From assembly GCA_964492485.1 (NCBI GenBank), contig CAZBKM010000005.1, positions 1-64,000 of the forward strand: 64,000 nucleotides of DNA, written 5' to 3'. The DNA is from UBA5336 sp964492485. Its GTDB lineage: Bacteria > Pseudomonadota > Alphaproteobacteria > Caulobacterales > Hyphomonadaceae. Position 1 is the stretch's first letter; every line of letters begins with the position of its first letter. Shown here in pieces: positions 16,420-24,832 of this stretch. Below the pieces are notes generated by a model, which saw only the letters and a list, made by a program, of their open reading frames with translations, was not told where the DNA came from and did no database searches. A program made the position numbers and the translations under genes.

Positions 16420-17460
16420 TCAGCGTCGGGCTGCCTTGGAAGCGGCCGGACCGACGCGGGCGATCAACTGTCGAAGACCGGCGTCAGCCACGGGACCGGC
16501 GGCCTTGGCTGTGGCCTCGACATCGTACAGCCGCTCCATGAGGTGAATCAGGCGTGCCGGAGGCCATCCGCGCAAGCGCGCCAGGAAGCCGGGCCACTCT
16601 CTGGCGAAGACCGGGGGGCTGAGTTTCATGCCCACATTCGCACCGCTGGCGGCCCCGAGGGCGTGGGCGTCGTGCAGGCGTTGGGCTTCTCGCTGCAGCG
16701 CACGAACCAGGCTGATGGTCTGGGTTCCTGCAAGGCTCAGTCGATCGTGCTCGCGCGCGGCGGCCGCATGATGTCCGGAGAAGACACAAGTGACGAAATC
16801 GAACAGATCCTGATCCACATCGGTCGCCGACAGGGCGCGGACGTCGGCTGCATCAATCGCGCGGTCGAGGCCCCTGGCGAAAAGCGCCAGCTTCTCGGCT
16901 TCATTGTGCGCGAGGCGGCGATGCCCCGGAAGGGCCTCGACGAAGAGGTCGAGCGCGTCCGCATCGATTCGGCAGCCGCTGGCGTCGAGTGTCTGGCTCA
17001 CGAGCGCGCGCAGATCCGAGACGCTGTCGGCGTTCAGGCCGATGGCTGCCGCCGTGTCGGCCCCTTCAAAGGCCAGTCGCAGCTTCGACTTCGCGGGCAG
17101 TCGCCCTGCGATCACAATCAGGCGTGCTTCGAACCGACCCGGACGGGCATCGGCGTCCTGCAGGGCGCGGCTGAGAGGCGAGGCAATCTTGTCCCCATTC
17201 GTCCGTATACGGATAAGACGGCCTTCACCGAGCAGCGAGCGGGCCTCAAGCGCATCGAAGAACGCCGCCGGATCCCGTTTGATCGTCTCCTCGTCAAGGC
17301 TGATACGCTCGGTGTCTGGTCCGTCGGCCGTCCAGGCGCGCGCCAGGCGTTCAGCGGCATCATGGGCAACGCCTTCGTCCTCGCTGAACACCAGGGCGGC
17401 CCAGAGCCCTGGCCTGGGCGCGTCGAGAAACCCGTCGGCGGACGCGCCGGAGACCTTCAT
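16420..17460 (-). CDS. holA: DNA polymerase III delta subunit
   Basis: Clamp-loader subunit that opens the beta clamp. The 346 residues are close to the family norm. Recognised from the overall HolA pattern: an N-terminal ATPase-like fold with FFDALEARSLLGEGRLIRIR, then LIVIAGRLPAKSKLRLAFE, and a helical C-terminal domain (ISLVRALQREAQRL). No Walker A motif, as expected for delta. Last gene of a DUF3576-leuS-lptE-holA operon; its start overlaps the lptE stop by 4 bases. It converges with parB 57 bases away. Confidence 0.88.
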   Translation of the reverse strand: MKVSGASADGFLDAPRPGLWAALVFSEDEGVAHDAAERLARAWTADGPDTERISLDEETIKRDPAAFFDALEARSLLGEGRLIRIRTNGDKIASPLSRALQDADARPGRFEARLIVIAGRLPAKSKLRLAFEGADTAAAIGLNADSVSDLRALVSQTLDASGCRIDADALDLFVEALPGHRRLAHNEAEKLALFARGLDRAIDAADVRALSATDVDQDLFDFVTCVFSGHHAAAAREHDRLSLAGTQTISLVRALQREAQRLHDAHALGAASGANVGMKLSPPVFAREWPGFLARLRGWPPARLIHLMERLYDVEATAKAAGPVADAGLRQLIARVGPAASKAARR

Positions 17461-17939
17461 CCCGCGTCCGGCGGCACGCGGAGGCGCAGGTCGAGGACGA
17501 TCTCACGGGCGAGCGCGCGGGCCGCATCCTCGGTCGCCCGAATCTGTGCGCTGACATCGCCATAGGGCCCATCGGGCACATTGTAGAGCGACTGCGCCTG
17601 CGCGTTTCCCTCTACGGTGTGGTCTTCGGTGCGAAGGGTATAGGTGGCGGTCAGGGTGATGCTGGAGCGCGACGCGGCGCCATCGGGGCGAAAGGCGAGG
17701 CGGCCGACGGTCTCGTCGAGCCGGACCTGCATTTGCGCACCCGAGGCCAGGCCCGGCAGCCCGGCGGCCAGTTCGCGTGTCAGTTCGCGGCGCAGCGCAT
17801 GGCCGGTGCGGCCGGGTATCGTCGCGATCTCCACCGGGCTCTGGGTGAGACCGGCCTGGCTGTAGACGGGGGTGAACCCGCAGGCGGACAGGCCGGGCAG
17901 AAGCCCCAACAGGGCAAGGCTGGCGAGGCGCCGGGTCAT
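17457..17939 (-). CDS. lptE: LPS assembly lipoprotein LptE
   Basis: Outer-membrane lipoprotein that plugs and assembles the LptD channel for lipopolysaccharide export. The 160-residue protein has a lipoprotein signal ending LPGLSACGFTPVYS, where the CGFTPVY/PLY start is typical of LptE. The rest is a short alpha/beta domain with EIATIPGRTGHALRRELTREL. Position between leuS and holA is the usual bacterial arrangement. Overlaps both neighbours by 4 bases. Confidence 0.9.
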   Translation of the reverse strand: MTRRLASLALLGLLPGLSACGFTPVYSQAGLTQSPVEIATIPGRTGHALRRELTRELAAGLPGLASGAQMQVRLDETVGRLAFRPDGAASRSSITLTATYTLRTEDHTVEGNAQAQSLYNVPDGPYGDVSAQIRATEDAARALAREIVLDLRLRVPPDAG

Positions 17940-20488
17940 GACGCAACGATATTCACGATGCGCCCCGGCACGACAATCACTTTCTTGACGGTCTTGTCAG
18001 CGAGGAAGGCCGAGATGGCGGGTGACGCCAGCGCGGCGGCCTGGACGCTGTCCTGGTCGGCATCCGCTGCAACCGCAATGTCGCCCCGCTTCTTGCCGTT
18101 GACCTGGACAGGCAGGAGGATTTCGTCATCCGTCAATAGGTCGGGGTCCGGTGTCGGCCAGGCGGCGGCAGAGACGAGACCCTCGCCCCCGATGCGCGCC
18201 CAGCAGCTTTCCGCAAGATGTGGCATGAACGGCGTAAGGCAGATCGCCAGCAGCGCACAGGCCTCGCCGCGATCCTCCAGACTGGCCGACGTCTCGGCTT
18301 TCCGGAGCACGGTTACCCATTCATGGAAGGAGGCAATCGCCGAGTTGAAGCGGAACTCCGCAATGGCCTCGTCGATCGCCGCGACGGCCCGGTGGCTGGT
18401 CTTGCGCAGGTCGGACTGTCCCGTCGCGGTCTTCGGAATACAGGTATCCGGCAGGGCGTCGAAGATCGCCCAGATGCGCTGGACGAACCGCGCGGATCCG
18501 TCCACCCCGGCCTGGGTCCATTCCACGTCCCTTTCGGGCGGACTGTCGGACAACACGAACAGTCGCGCGACGTCGGCGCCGTAGCGCTCGATGATGGCAT
18601 CGGGATCGACGGTGTTGCGTTTCGACTTTGACATCTTCTCGACAGGGCCGCGCGCGACGTCGGCACCGGTTACGGCATGGACGACGCGCTCCCCGTCCAT
18701 GCGGACTTCGTCCGGCGCGAGCCAGCGACCATCGCCGTCGCGATAGGTCTCGTGGGTCACCATGCCCTGGGTGAACAGCCCGGCGAAGGGCTCGCCGCTG
18801 GGCAGGTCCAGCTCGCCGATATCCCTCAGGGCGCGGGCAAAGAAGCGGGCATAGAGGAGATGCAGGACGGCGTGCTCCACACCGCCCACATACTGGTCGA
18901 CCGGCAGCCAGTATCCCCGCTCGGCGGGGTCGTCGGGCGAGGCGAAGCGCGCATAATACCAGGAGCTGTCAACGAAGGTGTCGAACGTGTCGGTCTCGCG
19001 CTCCGCCGCCGCGCCACAGCGCGGGCAGGTCACATGTTTCCAGGTGGGGTGGTGGGCGAGCGGATTTCCCGGCTTCTCGAAGCTCACATCCTCGGGCAGC
19101 ATGACCGGGAGATCGGCCTCGGGCACCGGGACGGGACCGCAGGTTTCGCAGTGCACGATCGGTATCGGACAACCCCAGTACCGCTGGCGCGACACACCCC
19201 AGTCGCGCAGGCGGTAGTTCACGAGCCGACGCCCTTCGCCGCGTGCCTCGATCTCGTCGATGATGCGGGCTTTCGCCTCGTCCATGTCGAGACCGTCCAG
19301 GAAACCGGACCGGAACAGGGTCCCGGCACCGGTATAGGCGGTATCGTCCACGCGGAAAGTCTCCGGATCGGCACCGGGTGGCAGCACCACCGGCAGGACG
19401 GGTAGATCGTATGTCCGGGCGAAGTCGAGGTCGCGTTGGTCGTGGGCCGGGCAGGCGAAGATCGCGCCGGTCCCGTAGCCCATGAGCACGAAATTCGCGA
19501 CCCAGACCGGCAGCGTCCGGCCGTCGAACGGGTGGCGAACGCGCAGACCGGTGTCGACGCCGCGCTTCTCCGCTTTCTCGATCGCCTCTTCCGAGGTTCC
19601 CATCCGGGCGCAGCTCTCGCGAAACGCCTGGAGGTCCGGATTGTCCGAGGCCAGCGTCACCGTCAGCGGATGATCCGGTGAGAGCGCGATGAAACTGGCG
19701 CCGAACAGCGTATCCGGCCGGGTGGTGAACACCTCGATCCCGTCGCCAAACCCTTCCGGCGCCGCACCCGACCAAGCGAAGCGCATCTGCAGACCCTCGG
19801 AGCGGCCAATCCAGTTCGCCTGCATTGTGCGAACCTTTTCCGGCCAGCGCTCCAGGCCCTGGACCGCAGTCAGGAGATCGTCGGCATAGGCCGTGATGCG
19901 AAAGAACCACTGGGTCAGGTCCCGGCTCTCCACCTCCGCCCCCGACCGCCAGCCACGGCCGTCGATGACCTGCTCATTCGCCAGGACGGTCTGTTCGACC
20001 GGGTCCCAGTTCACCTTCGAAGCCTTGCGGTAGGCGAGGCCATGCGCGAGCAGCTTCAGGAACAGCCGCTGCTGGTCTCCGTAATAGGCGGGATCGCAGG
20101 TCGCGAACTCCCGGCTCCAGTCGAGAGCGAGGCCCAGCTTGGCGAACTGCGCTTTCATGGCCTTGATGTTGGCATACGTCCACTGGCCCGGGTGCACGCC
20201 GCGTTCGATGGCCGCGTTCTCGGCCGGTAGGCCGAAGGCGTCCCAGCCCATGGGATGCAGGACGTTGAACCCCTTCGCCCGGCGATGGCGTGCAATGGCG
20301 TCGCCTATGGCGTAATTACGCACGTGCCCCATGTGGAGACGGCCCGACGGGTAGGGAAACATCTCCAGCACATAGGCTTTCGGCCGGTCGCCCGCAGCCG
20401 CGGCCGGAACCGCCTCGAACAGACGTTCGGCCTCCCAGGCCGACTGCCATTTGCCTTCCGACTCACGCGGATCGTAACGAGACGCCAT
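17936..20488 (-). CDS. leuS: Leucyl-tRNA synthetase
   Basis: Charges tRNA-Leu with leucine. The 850-residue class I synthetase has the HIGH motif as HMGH (residues 52-55, within YPSGRLHMGHVRNYAIGD) and the CP1 editing domain (FTTRPDTLFGASF, Asp-containing VGYGTGAIFACPAHDQRD-like segment). A zinc-type CETCGPVPVP and CPRCG region follows, then KMSKS at 618-622. The anticodon-binding and C-terminal domains end at VIVVPGRIVNIVAS. No frameshift seen. Lies 36 bases after the DUF3576 gene. Confidence 0.98.
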   Translation of the reverse strand: MASRYDPRESEGKWQSAWEAERLFEAVPAAAAGDRPKAYVLEMFPYPSGRLHMGHVRNYAIGDAIARHRRAKGFNVLHPMGWDAFGLPAENAAIERGVHPGQWTYANIKAMKAQFAKLGLALDWSREFATCDPAYYGDQQRLFLKLLAHGLAYRKASKVNWDPVEQTVLANEQVIDGRGWRSGAEVESRDLTQWFFRITAYADDLLTAVQGLERWPEKVRTMQANWIGRSEGLQMRFAWSGAAPEGFGDGIEVFTTRPDTLFGASFIALSPDHPLTVTLASDNPDLQAFRESCARMGTSEEAIEKAEKRGVDTGLRVRHPFDGRTLPVWVANFVLMGYGTGAIFACPAHDQRDLDFARTYDLPVLPVVLPPGADPETFRVDDTAYTGAGTLFRSGFLDGLDMDEAKARIIDEIEARGEGRRLVNYRLRDWGVSRQRYWGCPIPIVHCETCGPVPVPEADLPVMLPEDVSFEKPGNPLAHHPTWKHVTCPRCGAAAERETDTFDTFVDSSWYYARFASPDDPAERGYWLPVDQYVGGVEHAVLHLLYARFFARALRDIGELDLPSGEPFAGLFTQGMVTHETYRDGDGRWLAPDEVRMDGERVVHAVTGADVARGPVEKMSKSKRNTVDPDAIIERYGADVARLFVLSDSPPERDVEWTQAGVDGSARFVQRIWAIFDALPDTCIPKTATGQSDLRKTSHRAVAAIDEAIAEFRFNSAIASFHEWVTVLRKAETSASLEDRGEACALLAICLTPFMPHLAESCWARIGGEGLVSAAAWPTPDPDLLTDDEILLPVQVNGKKRGDIAVAADADQDSVQAAALASPAISAFLADKTVKKVIVVPGRIVNIVAS

Positions 20489-20524
20489 GACGTGTCCTGC
20501 TTCTGCCAGGGGCCGGAGCCGGCG

Positions 20525-20947
20525 CTAGCTGATTTCAGCTGCCTTCAGTCGGCGAGCGCGCTCTAGGATTCGATTTTCAAGCTGGGTCGCGGTCGCGGGG
20601 TCGGTCGGTGCGTCCTGCCACGCCCCGTCGCGGCGAACCTGCCGGAAGACGGAGACCTTCACGCCGTCCGCGCGCAGGCGGGTGTCCAGAATGTAGACGG
20701 TTGCCTTGATCCGTTCGTCCGGGGCCTCCTCGAAGCTCTTCCAGTCATAGAGGATGACGCCGCCCACCGGGTCCGGCTGTTGGGCCAGAGGCAGGCTCTC
20801 GAGCGTGTCCAGCGTTGCCCGCCACAGGTACGGATTGACCCCGCCCTGCACCTCACGGACCACGGACCGGTCTGCATTTCCGCCGGAGCCGCAGCTTCCA
20901 AGCGTTGCGGTGGCAAGGAGGGCGGCGGTAAGGAGACGAAAGGTCAT
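20525..20947 (-). CDS. DUF3576 lipoprotein
   Basis: 140-residue conserved alphaproteobacterial lipoprotein of unknown function. The signal peptide ends in LGSC (lipobox). The body has NPYLWRATLDTLESLPL and GGVILYDWKSFEEAPDERIKATVYILDTRLRADG, the family core, with a C-terminal helical LENRILERARRLK. It precedes leuS, the usual place for this family. ATG at 20947 has AGGACGA upstream and is divergent from the porin-like gene (100 bases between starts). Confidence 0.8.
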   Translation of the reverse strand: MTFRLLTAALLATATLGSCGSGGNADRSVVREVQGGVNPYLWRATLDTLESLPLAQQPDPVGGVILYDWKSFEEAPDERIKATVYILDTRLRADGVKVSVFRQVRRDGAWQDAPTDPATATQLENRILERARRLKAAEIS

Positions 20948-21047
20948 GGATCGTCCTGTAGGCAGCTTGAAAGACGGCACCCTATACCAATGGGGTTTCG
21001 GTGGGGCCAGTCTGCAATTCTTAAACGCATTCGCGCCAGGAGTCGCA

Positions 21048-22220
21048 ATGTTCCGCCACCGCGCGCCTCTTCTGTCTCTCGGTTGTGCCGTCCTGGCGAT
21101 GCCAGCCATGGCGCAATCCCCGTTCGACGAGCGCTTTCCGGTCTGGGAGGTCGAGACCGCCGGCGACCTGGCGGTTGTGGCCACGCCGGGCGGCGGCGTG
21201 GCCGGGGAAGAGATCCGCCCGGAAGCCGTTCTGTACGAATTGGGCCTATCCGTCACGCTGTCCCGTCTTCTGGACAATGGCGCCGAGCTCGGGGCGCGCA
21301 CGGCCCTGCGCGTACAGAAGGATCATCCTGCGCGGCCTGGCTTTGCGGGGGTGCTGCCGCTGGCAGGGGGGACCGAGGCAGCGGCGTTGACGGATGTGCG
21401 CGCCGGCCCGTCACCGGTCGAGGCGGGTCCGCGCGGCCGCCTCGAGCTTGCGCACGTCTATGTCCGAGGCGGCTACGGTGAGTTGTCGGCCGGACGTGAC
21501 ATCGGCGTGGCGGCACGTTTCCAGGAAGGCCAGACGGGCCCGTTGCGCTTCGCAACGCTCGATGGGCCGCGGCTCGATGCCCTCGGCCTGGGCTTCGTGA
21601 CCACGCGGCTCGACCCGACGGGGCCTTCGGCGAAGGTGAGTTATACCACGCCCCGGCTCCTGGGGCTGCAGGGCGGGGTTTCCTACACGCCGGAGCGCGA
21701 AGCCGACGGGCTCGACCGCGCTGCAACGGGGCGAGGCACCGACCTGTCTGATACCGTCGAGGTGGCGCTCAACCTGTCGCGTCGCTTGCCGGACAGTGGT
21801 GCGCGGCTCCGTGTCGGCGTGGGCTATGCGGCCGGGACGCCGGCGCGCGGCGCGGGCACCGTGGAGGGCTGGTCGACCGGCGCGGAGCTGGAGGTCGGGC
21901 CGCTCGCATTCGGCGTGTCGGGTGTCGACATGGATGAGGGCCTGGCGGGTGGACGTTACCGGAGCGTTTCGGCGGGCGTGGCGCGCGCGTTCGGCGACTG
22001 GGATGTCGGCGCGCGGGTCGGCGGTGCGGAGTCCGACGGCCTCGCCCTGGACGCGCGCAATTGGTCGGTTTCGGTCGGCCGTACGCTCGGGCAGGGCCTG
22101 ACAGTGACGGGCGCCCTCCAGTCCCAGCGCCTCGAGGCGACGGGACCTGTCCAAATGGATGCCCATTCCGTCCGCAGGAACGCTTCGGCTGTGATCGAAA
22201 TCACACTCGCAATGGGATAA
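21048..22220 (+). CDS. Porin-like outer-membrane beta-barrel protein
   Basis: 390-residue secreted protein: signal peptide MFRHRAPLLSLGCAVLAMPAMAQ, then alternating hydrophobic/polar strands with many Gly and aromatic ends. Porin-style segments include GRLELAHVYVRGGYGELSAGRDIG, where porins carry a G-x-x-x-x-G-R turn, and VSYTTPRLLGLQGGVSYTPE. The ending is LTVTGALQSQRLE...IEITLAMG. This matches general-diffusion porins of Alphaproteobacteria at pattern level; the terminal residue is Gly rather than the usual Phe. CCAGGAG precedes ATG 21048. Substrate unknown. Confidence 0.7.
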   Translation: MFRHRAPLLSLGCAVLAMPAMAQSPFDERFPVWEVETAGDLAVVATPGGGVAGEEIRPEAVLYELGLSVTLSRLLDNGAELGARTALRVQKDHPARPGFAGVLPLAGGTEAAALTDVRAGPSPVEAGPRGRLELAHVYVRGGYGELSAGRDIGVAARFQEGQTGPLRFATLDGPRLDALGLGFVTTRLDPTGPSAKVSYTTPRLLGLQGGVSYTPEREADGLDRAATGRGTDLSDTVEVALNLSRRLPDSGARLRVGVGYAAGTPARGAGTVEGWSTGAELEVGPLAFGVSGVDMDEGLAGGRYRSVSAGVARAFGDWDVGARVGGAESDGLALDARNWSVSVGRTLGQGLTVTGALQSQRLEATGPVQMDAHSVRRNASAVIEITLAMG

Positions 22221-22237
22221 CACTGCATGGCGGGATG

Positions 22238-22252
22238 TTAATCATTGATAAA
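22238..22252 (+). promoter_or_regulatory. CtrA-box-like motif upstream of the ntrZ-like gene
   Basis: TTAA-N7-TAAA (TTAATCATTGATAAA) differs from the CtrA consensus TTAA-N7-TTAA by one base. It lies 43 bases before the ATG at 22295. A single near-match could be chance. Confidence 0.25.
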
Positions 22253-22294
22253 GGGCGCGCAGTTCATATTGTGTGCCGCGTGAAGGAGCGCACG

Positions 22295-22750
22295 ATGATC
22301 AAGGGGCTGATCCTCGGAATGGCGGCAGCGGCGGTGTGTGCAGCACCGGCGATGGCGCAGCATGCCGAAACGGATCTGAGTGCCCACATCAGCCCGCCCA
22401 ACGTCTCGGAAACCGAGAGCGCGCGCCCTGAATGGTTCCGCAAATTCACACTCAGTGAGCCAGCGGCCAAGACCGCCACGGCTGAACTGGAAGAGCGGCC
22501 AGCCAAGGATGTTCGGCTGAAATGGTTGAACAATGGCCGTTGGGAATTCACGGTTGACCTGACGAGTCGGGCGGAGAATTCGCCGCTTCCGCGGGAGGAG
22601 ATGTCGGCCGGCGCGACCTTCCGGATCACGCCACGCTTTTCCATCGGCGGGGATGTGAGCGTCGGTGGCCAGGAGTTGGAGGACAGCTCCACCTGGACGG
22701 CCCAGGATCTCGAGACCGGGATTCGCCTGCGCTCCGCCTTCAAGTTTTAA
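22295..22750 (+). CDS. NtrZ-like periplasmic protein
   Basis: 151-residue secreted protein with signal peptide MIKGLILGMAAAAVCAAPAMAQ. The C-terminal half reads LNNGRWEFTVDLTSRAENSPL and MSAGATFRITPRFSIGGDVSVG, the pattern of the NtrZ family. NtrZ restrains the NtrY sensor kinase in Caulobacter. No ntrY/ntrX is nearby, so partnership is not supported by context. Good ribosome-binding site AAGGAGC. The TAA stop (22748-22750) overlaps the first bases of a module B repeat. Family assignment is by resemblance from memory; it could be an unrelated periplasmic beta protein. Confidence 0.55.
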   Translation: MIKGLILGMAAAAVCAAPAMAQHAETDLSAHISPPNVSETESARPEWFRKFTLSEPAAKTATAELEERPAKDVRLKWLNNGRWEFTVDLTSRAENSPLPREEMSAGATFRITPRFSIGGDVSVGGQELEDSSTWTAQDLETGIRLRSAFKF

Positions 22751-22848
22751 AGCGCCGGTCTTTCGTTTCACTCCAGACCGTCGCCTTTCATCATTGGTCT
22801 TGCGCAAGACTCCGTTCGCAACCAGGTCCGTTGCTCCGAACTTGCTCT
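22749..22848 (+). repeat. Module B palindromic repeat
   Basis: About 100 bp. The inverted pair AAAGCGCCGGTCT...AGACCGTCGCCTTT (near-perfect) encloses TTCGTTTCACTCC. Then come the 10-bp palindrome CTTGCGCAAG and a weaker GGTCCG/CGAACT pair. It starts in the TAA of the NtrZ-like gene and, read on the other strand, encodes the last 18 residues of the ThiE-like protein. Related copies lie at 34094-34196 (inverted), 51682-51781 and 58385-58486. Confidence 0.9.
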
Positions 22849-23486
22849 GGCCGTTCCGCAAATCGCAATGCCCCGTCGACCGCGGCGAGCCCGGCCCAAC
22901 CGGCGACCGAGCCCGCGGTCTCCGCGTCCACGCCGCCCAGCGCATAGATCGGGCCGGCGGCCCGTTTCGCCAGGTCGCGCAGGCGCAGGGCGCCCATGGC
23001 TGCGCCCGCACTGGGGCTCGCCGAGGCAAACACCGTCGAGACGAGGAGGGCATCCACACCGGTCGGCCATCCTCGCCCGAGGAGGCCAAGGCCTGTCGCG
23101 CGGGCGGGGTGCGCGCTCGCCGTCGTCAGTCGGAACCGGCCTTGCCACCTCCGGGCCTCGGCAAGCCGGGCCTCGGGCCAGTGCACGCCGGTCGCGCCAA
23201 CCTGACACGCCAGTCCGGGATCACCGGCGATGAGCAGAGCCAGGCCACGGCGGTGGCAGACCCGGGCGAGCGCACGGGCCATGGTGCCGGCCCCGGGGAC
23301 TCCGAAGTGCCGGTAAACGAGACCCCAGCCGCGCGGCAGGGCCCATGCCAATGCCACTGGATCGGCGACCCGGTCTGGATCGGTGAGGGCGAGGCCTGGA
23401 GGCAGATCCGCTGGAAGGTGGCGCGCGGCCCGGCGTGCGGCGGCGCGCAGCTTGCGTACGTCCCGGCTTTCGGTGTTCAACCCCAT
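22791..23486 (-). CDS. Thiamine phosphate synthase/TenI-family protein
   Basis: 231-residue TIM-barrel protein. LALTDPDRV near residue 31, ATGVHWPEARLAEAR, LTTASAHPARATGLGLLG, VDALLVSTVFASASPSAG and PIYALGGVDAETAG follow the ThiE/TenI pattern. ThiE joins hydroxymethylpyrimidine diphosphate and thiazole phosphate. The N-terminal substrate motifs are divergent, so a TenI-like role is as likely. The last 18 residues (EQVRSNGPGCERSLAQDQ) come from a module B repeat. The ATG at 23486 lies 2 bases from the divergent yggS start and has no clear ribosome-binding site; the frame stays open upstream without similarity. Confidence 0.7.
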   Translation of the reverse strand: MGLNTESRDVRKLRAAARRAARHLPADLPPGLALTDPDRVADPVALAWALPRGWGLVYRHFGVPGAGTMARALARVCHRRGLALLIAGDPGLACQVGATGVHWPEARLAEARRWQGRFRLTTASAHPARATGLGLLGRGWPTGVDALLVSTVFASASPSAGAAMGALRLRDLAKRAAGPIYALGGVDAETAGSVAGWAGLAAVDGALRFAERPEQVRSNGPGCERSLAQDQ

Positions 23487-23488
23487 GG

Positions 23489-24154
23489 ATGAGCGATACA
23501 CGAGATGACGGACTCGCGGAACGCCGCCGTGCGATCCTAGACGCGCTGGCCGCTGCCGCGCCAGACAGGACGGTGACCCTGGTGGCCGTGAGCAAACGCC
23601 AGCCTGACGCCCGGATCGACGCGGCGCTGGCAGCCGGCCAGCGCGTGTTCGGTGAGAACCGGGTCCAGGAAGCCCAGACCCGCTGGGCGCAGCGCCGCAA
23701 AGACTGGCCGGATCTGGAGCTACGCCTGGTCGGCCCATTGCAATCCAACAAGGCCGAGGATGCGGTGGCCCTCTTCGATGCAATCGAGACGGTGGATCGA
23801 CCGAAGATCGTCAAGGCGCTGGCTGACGCCATGCGGAAGCTGGGACGTTCTCCCGACTGCCTGGTGCAGGTGAACACCGGGGAAGAGCCCCAGAAGGCGG
23901 GGGTCGCACCGGGCGATCTGGCCGCCCTGCTCGATGAGGCGCGCGAAGCGGGACTGCAGGTGTCCGGGCTGATGTGCATCCCGCCCGTGGACGAACCGGC
24001 CGGACCTCACTTTGCGCTTCTCGCCGAGCTTGCCAGACGCCATGGTCTGACACGCCTCTCCATGGGTATGAGCGCGGATTACGAGCTGGGAGCGCGGTAC
24101 GGCGCGACCCATGTGCGCGTGGGTAGCGCGCTGTTCGGCGCGCGGGAGGCGTGA
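23489..24154 (+). CDS. yggS: YggS-family pyridoxal phosphate-binding protein
   Basis: 221-residue PLP homeostasis protein, a single-domain alanine-racemase-like barrel without known catalysis. VTLVAVSKRQP carries the PLP-binding Lys (about residue 36). FGENRVQEAQTRW, LVGPLQSNKA, VQVNTGEEPQKAGV, LMCIPP and LSMGMSADYELGARYGATHVRVGSALFG are all family motifs. ATG at 23489 is head to head with the ThiE-like start, leaving no room for a leader on either side. Its stop faces the L,D-transpeptidase-like gene. Confidence 0.93.
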   Translation: MSDTRDDGLAERRRAILDALAAAAPDRTVTLVAVSKRQPDARIDAALAAGQRVFGENRVQEAQTRWAQRRKDWPDLELRLVGPLQSNKAEDAVALFDAIETVDRPKIVKALADAMRKLGRSPDCLVQVNTGEEPQKAGVAPGDLAALLDEAREAGLQVSGLMCIPPVDEPAGPHFALLAELARRHGLTRLSMGMSADYELGARYGATHVRVGSALFGAREA

Positions 24155-24203
24155 GACCGCTCAACGGGTCCCTTGACCACCCCTTGCTTGGCCCCCTGTT
24201 CAG

Positions 24204-24228
24204 CCTTGGCCGAGCCCTGGAGCCAAGG
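24204..24228. terminator. Hairpin between convergent yggS and L,D-transpeptidase-like gene
   Basis: Perfect 7-bp inverted repeat CCTTGGC (24204-24210)/GCCAAGG (24222-24228) with an 11-base loop. It lies in the 81-bp gap between two gene ends and could end transcription from either side. No T run follows, so intrinsic termination is uncertain. Confidence 0.35.
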
Positions 24229-24235
24229 CATCTGG

Positions 24236-24742
24236 TCAGGTCGTGATCCGCAGGATACTTCCGGGCTCCGCCTCCCCCAGCAGGGCCAGCAGGTCCGGCA
24301 AAGCCAGCGCGATACACCCTTCGGTTGGCGCGTAATCAGGCGCGGCGACATGGAGAAAGATCGCGCTGCCGCGGCCCGATAAGGGGGGATCGTCATTGTA
24401 GCCGAGCTCGACGATCACATCGTAGCGGCCGTCATCACGCCACAGCGCCTCATGGGAGGCGGGGTAGGGCCGGGTGACCGGTCGGTTGTAGAGCGGGTCG
24501 TCTGGCGCATCGCACCACCCGTCCCATGGCTGTAACGGCACGCGCGGCAGGGCTGTGGCGGGCGGGGCGAGCCGGTCGGGCCGGTAGAACACGCGGCGCA
24601 TCGGCCAGTCGCCCATCGGGGAGGCGCCGTCGCCTTCGCGTTTCAGCGCCGCCCCTGTCACGCCGCCCCTGCCCAGCGCGGCCCGCCAGGCGCCGCGTGT
24701 GCCGGTCATGCGACCCTCCGACGTGACCGTGAAGGCTGTCAT
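24236..24742 (-). CDS. L,D-transpeptidase-like (YkuD fold) protein
   Basis: 168 residues with an L,D-transpeptidase-type active site: His in IFLHVAA and Cys in YAPTEGCIALALPDLLALL (H...C spacing as in the family). FRPDRL and VIVELGYNDDP precede it. Enzymes of this family form or edit peptidoglycan cross-links or attach lipoproteins. There is no signal peptide at the chosen ATG (24742; AAGGAGAGG upstream), so a cytosolic or non-classical location must be considered. The frame is open slightly upstream. Confidence 0.75.
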   Translation of the reverse strand: MTAFTVTSEGRMTGTRGAWRAALGRGGVTGAALKREGDGASPMGDWPMRRVFYRPDRLAPPATALPRVPLQPWDGWCDAPDDPLYNRPVTRPYPASHEALWRDDGRYDVIVELGYNDDPPLSGRGSAIFLHVAAPDYAPTEGCIALALPDLLALLGEAEPGSILRITT

Positions 24743-24832
24743 GGTGTGCCTCTCCTTGCGGGCTTGAACTCGACGCGATTGCAAGGAACAGTTCGATGTC
24801 CCGAACCGTGGGGATCAGAGGGAGGCTAGGCG

